From Thalassovita sp. (GTDB taxonomy: Bacteria; Pseudomonadota; Alphaproteobacteria; Rhodobacterales; Rhodobacteraceae): a DNA stretch of 64,000 nucleotides. A model generated the notes under the pieces. That model had not been told where the DNA came from. It made no database searches and saw only the letters and a program-made list of their open reading frames with translations. Within the stretch, counting starts at the first letter, position 1. Each line of letters opens with the position of its first letter. The DNA lies in the NCBI GenBank assembly GCA_029212905.1, contig JARGPB010000006.1, forward strand, positions 62,001 to 126,000. The letters run 5' to 3'. A program made the translations under genes and the position numbers. Shown piece after piece: positions 8,202 to 15,870 of the stretch.

Positions 8202-8888
8202 TCAGGCGACCAGTTTGTAGCCGCCGGATTCGGTTACCAACAGCCGCGCATTCGAGGGATCGGGCTCGATCTTCTGGCGCAGGCGATAGATGTGGGTTTC
8301 CAGCGTATGGGTCGTGACGCCGGCGTTATAGCCCCAGACCTCGTGCAGCAGCACGTCGCGCGGGACCACCCCATCCGTCGAACGATAGAGGAACTTGAGG
8401 ATGTTCGTCTCTTTCTCGGTCAGGCGGATCTTTTTCTCGTCCTCGGTTACCAGCAGCTTCATCGCGGGGCGGAAACTGTACGGCCCCAGCTGGAAAACGG
8501 CGTCTTCGGATTGTTCGTGCTGTCGCAGCTGTGCACGGATACGTGCCAGCAGGACCGGGAATTTGAATGGCTTGGTTACATAGTCATTCGCACCAGCATC
8601 CAGCCCCAGAATGGTATCCGCGTCGCTGTCATGGCCTGTCAGCATCAGAACGGGGCTTTTGACGCCCTGTTTGCGCATCAGTCGGCACAGTTCGCGGCCA
8701 TCGGTGTCGGGCAGGCCGACGTCCAGAATGACCAGATCATACAGGCCTTCTTTGGCGCGTTTCATTGCTTCGCTACCGCTTCCGGCTTCGAAGACGTCGA
8801 AATCTTCGGTCATGACCAGCTGTTCGCTTAGTGCCTCGCGCAGATCCTCGTCATCATCGACAAGAAGAATTTTCTTGAGTTGTCCCAT
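8202..8888 (-). CDS. OmpR/PhoB-family response regulator
   Basis: A 228-residue two-component response regulator. Residues 1-120 form the receiver domain: acidic pocket VDDDED, phospho-acceptor Asp in VILDVGLPDTDG, conserved Thr in MLTGHD and Lys in VTKPFK. The C-terminal half is a winged helix with the recognition region THTLETHIYRLRQKIEPD and the wing ESGGYKLVA. The start at 8888 is chosen over a longer reading from 8966 because AAGGAGGG lies just upstream and the protein then begins MGQLKKILLVDDDEDLR. No histidine kinase is adjacent, so its partner is unknown. It is divergent from ribA. Confidence 0.9.
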   Translation of the reverse strand: MGQLKKILLVDDDEDLREALSEQLVMTEDFDVFEAGSGSEAMKRAKEGLYDLVILDVGLPDTDGRELCRLMRKQGVKSPVLMLTGHDSDADTILGLDAGANDYVTKPFKFPVLLARIRAQLRQHEQSEDAVFQLGPYSFRPAMKLLVTEDEKKIRLTEKETNILKFLYRSTDGVVPRDVLLHEVWGYNAGVTTHTLETHIYRLRQKIEPDPSNARLLVTESGGYKLVA

Positions 8889-9049
8889 GCTCTGGGCCCT
8901 CCTTGGTTCCTGTACAAAGATGAGGTCACGACATTGTTCCCGCAAGTTATGCTGCAATAGTCTCACGGCCTCGTGTTAATCTCTGCGGAAATGTTTCAAA
9001 TCACATGAAAAAGACGTACATGATTGGGAAAACTGGCGGATAGACGCGT

Positions 9050-10138
9050 ATGAGCTTTGCCCCTGATGTAACAGAAATCCTGGCCCGAGCCCGTGCAGAC
9101 CTGCGAATGGGTGTGCCCGTTGTGCTGTCCGGGCCGGGTGGCGCGCTGGTAATGGCGGCCGAAACACTGACGCCACAGCGGCTGGCGGATCTGCGGGCGC
9201 TGGGCGGAGAGCCGGTGTTGGCGATCACCGCGCGCCGGGCCGAAACGCTGAAGGCGCGTGCCTATGATGAGGGTGTCGCGCGGGTGTTGTTGCCCTCGGA
9301 TGCGTCATTGTCCTGGGTTCTGGGTGTTGCCGATCCGGCGGATGATCTGCGGATGCCCATGAAGGGCCCGTTGCTCAGCCAGCGCGAGGGCGCGGCCGAC
9401 CTGCATCGCCTGGCGATCAACCTGACGAAATCCGCGCATTTGCTGCCTGCTGCCGTGGTGTTGTCACTGTCTGATCCTTTTGGTTTCGCGACCCAGCATT
9501 CTCTGACTCAGGTGCCTGCTATTCTGGCCGCGCCTTTGTTGGCGGCCTCGCCTGTGCCGCACCCGGTTGTCAGCGCCCGCTTGCCGGTCGAAGCCCACGA
9601 GGCCGGTCGCTTGCATATTTTCCGCCCCGAGGACGGCGGCGAGGAGCACTATGCCTTTGAGATCGGCACGCCCTCGCGGGATGCGCCGGTTCTGGCGCGA
9701 TTGCACTCGGCCTGTTTTACCGGCGATGTGATGGGATCGTTGAAATGCGATTGCGGGCCTCAGCTGCGCGGCGCGTTGGCTCAGATGGGGGCCGAAGGCG
9801 CCGGCGTGTTGCTGTATCTGAACCAAGAAGGGCGTGGCATCGGGCTGGCCAACAAAATGCGCGCCTATTCGTTGCAGGATCAGGGGTTCGACACGGTCGA
9901 GGCCAATCACCGTCTGGGATTCGAGGACGACGAGCGCGATTTCAAATTGGGGGCGCAGATCCTCAAATCCATGGGGTTCAAATCTGTCCGTCTGTTGACG
10001 AACAACCCGCGCAAAATCGCCATGATGGAAAAGAACGGTGTCACGGTCGCGGAACGTGTCCCGCTGAAGGTCGGAGAGACCCATCACAATCGCGGATACC
10101 TGGCAACCAAAGCAGCTAAATCCGGGCATATGCTGTGA
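9050..10138 (+). CDS. ribA: GTP cyclohydrolase II (with degenerate N-terminal RibB-like domain)
   Basis: Converts GTP to 2,5-diamino-6-ribosylamino-4-pyrimidinone 5'-phosphate, the first step of riboflavin synthesis. The catalytic domain occupies about residues 165-362. It has zinc-binding cysteines in CFTGDVMGSLKCDCG, the QEGRGIGL active-site motif and the NNPRK substrate-binding motif. At 362 residues it is far longer than E. coli RibA (about 196). The first 160 residues resemble a dihydroxybutanone-phosphate synthase fold but lack the DxEDRENEG active-site signature, so they are probably inactive. No FMN riboswitch is visible upstream. The YkuD gene follows after 4 bp. Confidence 0.9.
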   Translation: MSFAPDVTEILARARADLRMGVPVVLSGPGGALVMAAETLTPQRLADLRALGGEPVLAITARRAETLKARAYDEGVARVLLPSDASLSWVLGVADPADDLRMPMKGPLLSQREGAADLHRLAINLTKSAHLLPAAVVLSLSDPFGFATQHSLTQVPAILAAPLLAASPVPHPVVSARLPVEAHEAGRLHIFRPEDGGEEHYAFEIGTPSRDAPVLARLHSACFTGDVMGSLKCDCGPQLRGALAQMGAEGAGVLLYLNQEGRGIGLANKMRAYSLQDQGFDTVEANHRLGFEDDERDFKLGAQILKSMGFKSVRLLTNNPRKIAMMEKNGVTVAERVPLKVGETHHNRGYLATKAAKSGHML

Positions 10139-10142
10139 CGCC

Positions 10143-10637
10143 ATGAAAGCCACCGACCTTGTTGTCACCCCGACCCATGTGAGATTTCTGAACCGGCGCT
10201 TTCCGTGCGCCATCGGGCGCGGAGGCCTGACCAGCCGGAAATGCGAGGGCGATGGCGCCACCCCGCGTGGCTCTCATCAGATTCTCGAGGTTTATTACCG
10301 CCCCGACAGGATCACCGCGCCGACGCCCTGGGCGAAACCCATTGGTCCACGCGATCTGTGGTCCGATGCGCCCACTGATGCGGCCTATAACTCTCGTGTG
10401 CGCGCGCCCTATGGGTTTAGCCATGAAACTCTGCGTCGGGCAGATCCGATGTATGATCTGGTGCTGGTGACCGACTGGAATTATCCCGATGCCACACCGG
10501 GTAAGGGCTCGGCTATTTTTGTGCATCAATGGCGGCGGCCCGGTTGGCCCACAGCGGGCTGTGTTGCCTTCAGCCGCTCACACCTGCGGTTCATCACCGA
10601 ACACCTGCAACCAGACAGTCGCCTGATTATTCGATGA
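10143..10637 (+). CDS. L,D-transpeptidase-family (YkuD) protein
   Basis: A 164-residue protein with the YkuD catalytic signature near the C-terminus: His in IFVHQWRRPGWPTAGCVAFS, ending in the S/T-x-GC-V active-site Cys motif (TAGCVAF). L,D-transpeptidases form 3-3 cross-links or attach proteins to peptidoglycan. This short subfamily (DUF/COG3786-like, with the IGRGGLT and YDLVLVTDWN motifs) shows no obvious signal peptide, so its location and exact substrate are uncertain. It starts 4 bp after ribA and is probably co-transcribed with it. Confidence 0.8.
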   Translation: MKATDLVVTPTHVRFLNRRFPCAIGRGGLTSRKCEGDGATPRGSHQILEVYYRPDRITAPTPWAKPIGPRDLWSDAPTDAAYNSRVRAPYGFSHETLRRADPMYDLVLVTDWNYPDATPGKGSAIFVHQWRRPGWPTAGCVAFSRSHLRFITEHLQPDSRLIIR

Positions 10638-10672
10638 TCTACCTGCCGTCCGATCGTGGCAAAGACCGGGGG

Positions 10673-11662
10673 CTATAGTAGCGCCCGCAAGGCCTGATCC
10701 AGCAGATCCCCTTGATTCACCTGTAGCCGCACCGGCAGCGTAAGCACCTTTTGCTGGAAACTGCGCGGCAGGCGCACGGCGTCCTTTTCGGTGGTGACCA
10801 GTTGTGCGCCGCGCAGCTTGGCCTCGGTTTCCAAACGTGTCAGCAGGGCCGGGGTCAGTTCCTGGTGATCATCCAGAGCCTCGGCCCGGATCACCTGCGC
10901 GCCCAGTCCGCGCAATGTGCGAAAGAATTTCTCGGGGTGGCCGATTCCGGCAAAGGCCAGGAACGGCGTGTCGGTCCAGTCCATGCCCGTTTCCAAGGGC
11001 CGAAGGAGACCCTGAATATGCGGAAGGCTCAGCGCATCGCGCCAGATTTGGCTAAATTCGGTCTGCGCATTGGCGTCGCCGATCGACAGCAGCAGATCTG
11101 CACGCTCCAGCCCTGGTCCGACGGGCTCGCGCAGGGGGCCTGCTGGCATACATCGGCCGTTGCCAAAGCCCTTCATTGCGTCGACCACGATGATCGACAG
11201 ATCCTTGTGCAGTGACGGGTTTTGGAACCCATCGTCCATCACGATGATACTCGCGCCCATTTGCGCGGCCAGTTTCGCGCCTGCCGCGCGGTCTTTGGAC
11301 ACGATCACCGGGCCGAATGCCGCCATCAGCAGGGGTTCGTCCCCGACCTGCGTGGCGGTGTGTTGGGTTGGGTCCACCTCGACCGGGCCATCCAGCTGAC
11401 CGCCATAACCGCGTGACACGACGCAGGGCACCGCCCCCATTCCCTGCAACCTTTGCACAATGTCGATGGTGGTGGGGGTTTTGCCGGTGCCGCCGGCGTT
11501 CAGGTTGCCAACACAGATAACGGGCACCGAGGCCTGATATGGTGTGCCATTTTGCAACCGTCGGCGTGTCGCCGCAGCATAGATTGCCCCCAACGGCGCC
11601 AGCAGGCGGGCTTGCCATTTTGGGCTGTCGGGCGGGCTGTACCAAAAACGGGGCGGTTGCAT
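10673..11662 (-). CDS. lpxK: Tetraacyldisaccharide 4'-kinase LpxK
   Basis: Inner-membrane-associated kinase that phosphorylates the 4' position of the lipid A disaccharide. The protein (329 residues) shows the N-terminal VGNLNAGGTGKTP nucleotide-binding loop, SRGYGG, GDEPLLMA, IVMDDGFQN (catalytic Asp region) and a C-terminal TTEKDAVRLP, all diagnostic for LpxK. The ATG at 11662 overlaps the TGA of waaA (TGATG), giving tight translational coupling. Longer in-frame readings into waaA are not needed. Confidence 0.93.
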   Translation of the reverse strand: MQPPRFWYSPPDSPKWQARLLAPLGAIYAAATRRRLQNGTPYQASVPVICVGNLNAGGTGKTPTTIDIVQRLQGMGAVPCVVSRGYGGQLDGPVEVDPTQHTATQVGDEPLLMAAFGPVIVSKDRAAGAKLAAQMGASIIVMDDGFQNPSLHKDLSIIVVDAMKGFGNGRCMPAGPLREPVGPGLERADLLLSIGDANAQTEFSQIWRDALSLPHIQGLLRPLETGMDWTDTPFLAFAGIGHPEKFFRTLRGLGAQVIRAEALDDHQELTPALLTRLETEAKLRGAQLVTTEKDAVRLPRSFQQKVLTLPVRLQVNQGDLLDQALRALL

Positions 11663-12879
11663 CACAAGGCGTCCTTCAGATCCAGAATATCCTGCACAAG
11701 CGCCATCAGGCGGTCTGTGGCCTCGGCTCCTTCGGAGCTGACCTCCCATGCGGCATGCGCCATGATGGCGGCCTGATCCGGGGCAGACAACCGTGTAATC
11801 GCCGCAGACAAGGTATCGGCGTCGCGCACAATCCGCGCCGCACCCGCCCCGGCCAGCCGCGAATACGCAGCCAAATAACGGCTGACATTTGGCCCATACA
11901 GGACGGCTGATCCCAGAGCCGCGGGTTCAAACGGATCACGCCCGCCATGCCCGGATACCAACGAGGACCCCATAAAGCAGATGGGCGCCAGACGGTACCA
12001 CAGCCCCATTTCTCCGCGCGTATCGGCCAACAGGATCTGGGTGGTTTCCTCGGGGTAATCGCCATGCGACCAGACCGCGACGCGCCATCCCTCGTCCCTG
12101 AGACGGGCCAAGAAGTTGGGGCCGCGCGTTTCGTCATCGGGGACCAGAACCAGCAGTTGCCGGTGCGAATACCGCAAGGACACGCGATGGGCCTGTAGGA
12201 TCGTGTCCAGCTCTTCGGGTTGGACCATGGCGGCCAGCCACATGGATCGCCCGGCCAGAGTTTCGGCCAGGTCATCGCGGGTTTGTTCATCGCAAGGCAG
12301 CGCGGTGGCGGCCTCTTGCAGGTGCCCGGTTACCTCGACTCGTGCCGAAGGCACACCCAGGCGCCCCAATCGACGGGCCGTGGCGGTGTCCGTGGCCATG
12401 ATTTTCTGAAACATCATCAGGACCTGGCGACTCAGATCCGGCAGCCACTGAAACCGAGAGCTCTCGAATCCGTTTTCCTCGGCGTCGATCAAATACATGG
12501 GAATACCAACGCGCGCGGTTGCGTTGATCAGGGCCGGTTGCAGGTAGCCGCCTGTCCACAGCATCAAATCCGGGGACCAATGAGTCAGGAAGCGGCGAAT
12601 TTCGCTGATCGATTCTTCGGGGGAGGGTTGCCAGACGACATAGGATTTCAGGTGTTCGGGTTTTGGCAGGCCTTTGGGCGTGGTCAGCAATAGCGTGACC
12701 TCGACCCCCTGAAATCGCAACCGCTGAGTCAGCTGAAGAAGCGCCGCCGCCTTGGGGAGGGATGTCGCATGTCCCCACACGACATGTCCCTGGGGGCGCT
12801 TTATCGACAGATCGACCGGATCGCGCGCGGCGCGCCGACACAATGCCAGATAAGCCGCAAGGCTGAGTGAGCGCGCCAT
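11662..12879 (-). CDS. waaA: 3-deoxy-D-manno-octulosonic acid transferase (Kdo transferase)
   Basis: A 405-residue GT30 glycosyltransferase that adds Kdo to the lipid A precursor at the inner-membrane face. The sequence shows the N-terminal sugar-acceptor half (HVVWGHATSLPKAAALLQL), the mid-protein DLMLWTGGYLQPALI and LIDAEENGFE segments, and a C-terminal donor-binding region with CFMGSSLVSGHGGRDPFEPAALGSAVLYGP. The last is close to the FVGGSLV..GGHN-EP consensus of WaaA, with GGRDPFEP in place of GGHNPLEP. It follows the DUF4170 gene by 9 bp and overlaps lpxK. Confidence 0.92.
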   Translation of the reverse strand: MARSLSLAAYLALCRRAARDPVDLSIKRPQGHVVWGHATSLPKAAALLQLTQRLRFQGVEVTLLLTTPKGLPKPEHLKSYVVWQPSPEESISEIRRFLTHWSPDLMLWTGGYLQPALINATARVGIPMYLIDAEENGFESSRFQWLPDLSRQVLMMFQKIMATDTATARRLGRLGVPSARVEVTGHLQEAATALPCDEQTRDDLAETLAGRSMWLAAMVQPEELDTILQAHRVSLRYSHRQLLVLVPDDETRGPNFLARLRDEGWRVAVWSHGDYPEETTQILLADTRGEMGLWYRLAPICFMGSSLVSGHGGRDPFEPAALGSAVLYGPNVSRYLAAYSRLAGAGAARIVRDADTLSAAITRLSAPDQAAIMAHAAWEVSSEGAEATDRLMALVQDILDLKDAL

Positions 12880-12888
12880 AGTGATCGC

Positions 12889-13131
12889 TTAGCTGGCCGC
12901 CGGAGTGGCCGCGTTTGCCAGGTCTTCTTCCATCAGGCGGTGAACATGCGCCACGAAATACCGCATATGGGCATTGTCTACAGTGCGCTGTGCCTCGGCT
13001 TTCCAGGCGTCATAGGCGGTTGCGTAATCTGGGAACAGGCCGACGACATGAATGTCATTGGTGTCTTTGAATTCAGTTCCGCTGGGATCAACCAGTTCAC
13101 CGCCGAATACCAGATGCAGGCGTTGGGTCAT
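12889..13131 (-). CDS. DUF4170 protein
   Basis: An 80-residue soluble protein matching the DUF4170 family of alphaproteobacteria (LHLVFGGELVDPSGTEF, VVGLFPDYATAYDAWKAEAQRTVDNAHMRYFVAHVHRL). Its function is unknown. In related bacteria the family sits directly upstream of waaA, as here (9-bp gap), which suggests a link to the Kdo/lipid A pathway. That link rests on context alone. Confidence 0.82.
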   Translation of the reverse strand: MTQRLHLVFGGELVDPSGTEFKDTNDIHVVGLFPDYATAYDAWKAEAQRTVDNAHMRYFVAHVHRLMEEDLANAATPAAS

Positions 13132-13206
13132 GAGGGGCTCCTATGAGTGTGGTCCTACAGTACGCCGGGCCTCAAAATGCTGCAAGGCGGCGAAACGCGT
13201 CTGGGC

Positions 13207-13596
13207 CTAGCGGTTGTCGCGGGTTTCGACGGGGTGCCCGGCACGGCGATAGTCGCCAAAGCCCCCACGCAGGCTGGCCGAGCGCAGCCCCATGGCCTGC
13301 GCCACCTCGGCCGCAAGTAACGAGCGCCAGCCCGAGGCACAGTAGAACACGAATTCCTTTTCCTCGGCGAAATAGGGTTTGTGATAGGGGCTTTCCGGGT
13401 CGATCCAGAATTCCAACATGCCGCGCGGTGCGTGATGCGCGCCGGGGATTTTGCCCTCGCGTTCCAGCTCGCGGGGGTCGCGGATATCGACCAGAACCAC
13501 GTCCGGGTTGTCTTGCAAGGCCAGCGCCTTGGCGGTTTCATAGGATTTTACCTGTGCGTCAGCCCGCGCCAGCAGATCCTTGTATCCCAGTTTCAT
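13207..13596 (-). CDS. Rhodanese-domain protein
   Basis: A 129-residue single-domain rhodanese. VVLVDIRDPRELEREGKIPGAHHAPRG is the CH2A-type motif and the active-site loop is YCASGWRS with the catalytic Cys (about residue 90). Likely roles are sulfur transfer or persulfide handling, with the substrate unknown. The start at 13596 is chosen because GGGGGGAA lies 6-8 bases upstream and the product then begins MKLGYKDLLARADA; a longer reading from 13737 would run into cysQ. It sits between the CysQ-like gene and DUF4170, inside what is otherwise a lipid A-associated gene string. Confidence 0.87.
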   Translation of the reverse strand: MKLGYKDLLARADAQVKSYETAKALALQDNPDVVLVDIRDPRELEREGKIPGAHHAPRGMLEFWIDPESPYHKPYFAEEKEFVFYCASGWRSLLAAEVAQAMGLRSASLRGGFGDYRRAGHPVETRDNR

Positions 13597-13627
13597 TGTC
13601 GTTCCCCCCATCAATTGATTGCGTCGC

Positions 13628-14416
13628 CTAGCCCGGCCATTGTGCCAATCGGGCCGCCAGATCAGTATGCAAAGCGGGCCCTGCGGCGACCACGCCCTTG
13701 ACCTGCGGATGCAGGTTATTGAACCGCAACGGAGCACCGAACCTGTCGGTGACAGTTGCGCCCGCCTCGCGCAGGATCAGGTCGCCTGCTGCGATGTCCC
13801 ACTCCCAGCTATCGCGCAGGGTCAGCATCGAATCAAACCGTCCTTCGGCCACCAGCGACAACCGATATGCCAGCGAGGGCCTGTAGGCGCGTTTCACGTC
13901 CGGCACCAAGCCCCGGCGCCAATTCGATGTGTCAAAATTTGGTTTCGCCGCGATCATTGAGGCCCCGGTCAGGTCCACACGTTTCGAGGCCCGGATCGGT
14001 ACCCCATTCAGAAACGCGCCTTGGCCTGCGGCGGCGGTATACATCTTGTCCTTCAGCGGCAGATAGACGGCGGCGGCGGTCACGATGCCGTTCCGGGCGA
14101 TTGCCAGCGAATGCGCCCAGGTGTTGGCCCCTTCGATAAAGCTGCGGGTGCCGTCGATCGGGTCGATGATGAACACCATCTCTTGATCCAGGCGGGCGGC
14201 GGTGTCCTCGGTTTCTTCGGACAGCCAGCCATAGCCGGGGCGCGCAGCGGCCAGTTCAGCGTGAAGCATGTCGTTCACGGCCAGATCGGCCTCGGTTACG
14301 GGGCCCAGATCGCCGGGCTTGTGCCAGGTCTTGGCGGTCTTCCCCGAGAATCGAGTAGCAATACGGCCCGCCTCTCTGGCCGCGTCTGTCAGCAGCTCCA
14401 GATCAGTCACCGGCAA
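13628..14416 (-). CDS. CysQ-like / inositol-monophosphatase-family phosphatase
   Basis: A 262-residue Mg-dependent phosphatase of the IMPase superfamily. Metal-binding motifs are WLSEETEDT (Glu), IIDPIDGTRSF (Asp-x-Asp) and the C-terminal WEWDIAAGDLILREAGA (Asp). Family members hydrolyse 3'(2'),5'-bisphosphate nucleotides (CysQ), inositol phosphates or histidinol phosphate. The alphaproteobacterial gene next to pmbA is commonly annotated as CysQ; the substrate is not proven by sequence. Its start overlaps the end of pmbA by 14 bp. Confidence 0.85.
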   Translation of the reverse strand: MPVTDLELLTDAAREAGRIATRFSGKTAKTWHKPGDLGPVTEADLAVNDMLHAELAAARPGYGWLSEETEDTAARLDQEMVFIIDPIDGTRSFIEGANTWAHSLAIARNGIVTAAAVYLPLKDKMYTAAAGQGAFLNGVPIRASKRVDLTGASMIAAKPNFDTSNWRRGLVPDVKRAYRPSLAYRLSLVAEGRFDSMLTLRDSWEWDIAAGDLILREAGATVTDRFGAPLRFNNLHPQVKGVVAAGPALHTDLAARLAQWPG

Positions 14417-15749
14417 GGGTCATCCCTTCGATCAGCAACGAGGGCACGACACGCGACAAATGCGTCCGGGCGTCATTCGCGGGGATCACCCGTTTCATCA
14501 TATCGCGCAGGTTTCCCGCGATGGTGCATTCGTTAACGGGGTATTGGATCTCGCCGTTTTCGATCCAGAACCCGGCGGCACCACGGGAATAATCGCCTGT
14601 ATTCGGATTGATCGTCGCCCCGATCATCGAGCTTACCAGCAACCCGGTTCCCATATCTGACAACAGGTCTTGCTGCGACTGGTCGCCCTGGGTCATGCCG
14701 ACGTTCCACACGGTCGGTGACGGCGGACCGGATACGCCCCGCGCGGCATTTGCCGTCGATGTCATGCCCAGTTTCCGGGCGGTCGCCAGATCCAGGGTCC
14801 AGCCGGTCAGAATACCGTTCTCCACGATCGCGCGTCGGCTGGTCGGCAGCCCCTCGGCGTCAAAGGGACGGGACGAGGACACACGAGGCCGGTGCGGGTC
14901 TTCGATCAAGGACAGGTGGTCTGGCAGGACCTGCTCTCCGATCGCACCCAGCAGCCATGAACTGCCGCGCGTGATGGCGCTGCCGTTGATTGCTGCCAGC
15001 AGATGCCCAATCAGAGACGAGGAAATCCGTTCGTCAAACAGCACCGGATAGGTGCCTGTCTTGGGTTTGCGCGCACCCATGCGGGCAACGGCGCGGGTGC
15101 CGGCCTGATGGCCCACATCGGCAGCACCCCGCAAATCGGCCTGAAAAATCCGGGAATCACCGTCATAGTCCCGCTCCATCCCCGTGCCGGTGCCTGCGAT
15201 GGCCACACAGCTGATCGCGCGGTCGGTCCGGGCATACCCCCCGGAAAACCCGTTCGAAGCAGCGATATGGATTTGACGGGCACCATAGGCGGCGGTGGCG
15301 CCGCTGACGTTGGTCACGCCTTGCACGGCCATTGCTGCGTTCTCGGCGGTAACGGCGTCGGATTGCAGGGTCGCGGGGTCGGGTTCGGCCGTTGGGTCGC
15401 ACAGCTGATAGGCGTCCAGATCCCAGTCATGTGCCAGCTGTTCGGGATCGGCCAGCCCGATATAGGGGTCCTCGGGGGCCTCGGTTGCCATGGCGACGGC
15501 GCGCTCGGCCATGGCCGCCAAGGTTTCAGGCCGAGTGTCCGAGGCCGATACATTTGCCTGCCGCTGGCCAACAAAGACCCGCAGCCCGATATCTGTGCCC
15601 TCGGACCGTTCCGCATGTTCCAGCGCCCCGCCGCGTACGTCGATCGACACCGATGTCCCCTGCACAGCAAGGGCATCGGCAGCGTCGGCCCCGGCCTTTT
15701 TGGCGGCGGTGATCAGGGCGTCAGTCAAAGCGTCAAGTGGTTGTGTCAT
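14403..15749 (-). CDS. pmbA: PmbA/TldD-family metallopeptidase
   Basis: A 448-residue protein of the PmbA (TldE) branch of the TldD/PmbA family. Visible landmarks are the N-terminal VDVRGGALEHAERSEGTDIGLRVF region, GARKPKTGTYPVLFDERISSSLIGHLL, and the C-terminal MIGATINPNTGDYSRGAAGFWIENGEI segment. In E. coli, TldD and TldE form the protease that matures microcin B17 and degrades CcdA; only TldD carries the HExxxH metal site, which I do not see here, as expected for PmbA. It is followed by the CysQ-like gene with a 14-bp overlap. Confidence 0.92.
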   Translation of the reverse strand: MTQPLDALTDALITAAKKAGADAADALAVQGTSVSIDVRGGALEHAERSEGTDIGLRVFVGQRQANVSASDTRPETLAAMAERAVAMATEAPEDPYIGLADPEQLAHDWDLDAYQLCDPTAEPDPATLQSDAVTAENAAMAVQGVTNVSGATAAYGARQIHIAASNGFSGGYARTDRAISCVAIAGTGTGMERDYDGDSRIFQADLRGAADVGHQAGTRAVARMGARKPKTGTYPVLFDERISSSLIGHLLAAINGSAITRGSSWLLGAIGEQVLPDHLSLIEDPHRPRVSSSRPFDAEGLPTSRRAIVENGILTGWTLDLATARKLGMTSTANAARGVSGPPSPTVWNVGMTQGDQSQQDLLSDMGTGLLVSSMIGATINPNTGDYSRGAAGFWIENGEIQYPVNECTIAGNLRDMMKRVIPANDARTHLSRVVPSLLIEGMTLAGD

Positions 15750-15818
15750 GCAGGCTGGATATCCGTTTTTGTCTCACGTCAGGTAAACGTCGCACGCCCT
15801 TGGCGCAAGCGCGAGGCA

Positions 15819-15858
15819 CGAAAAGGCCGCGGACAATGCTGCCCGCGGCCCCTTTTCG
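15819..15858 (-). terminator. Rho-independent terminator after the DUF2125 gene
   Basis: GGCCGCGG (15825-15832) pairs with CCGCGGCC (15843-15850). In the minus direction the stem is followed by TTTT, and it lies 13 bp after the DUF2125 stop codon. A TTTT also follows on the plus strand, but no plus-strand gene ends here. It separates the DUF2125 gene from pmbA. Confidence 0.75.
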
Positions 15859-15870
15859 TTCGATATGGCG

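Noticed and set aside
8889..9049. FMN riboswitch upstream of ribA
   Set aside because: The gap is too short for an FMN (RFN) element and none of its conserved segments is present.
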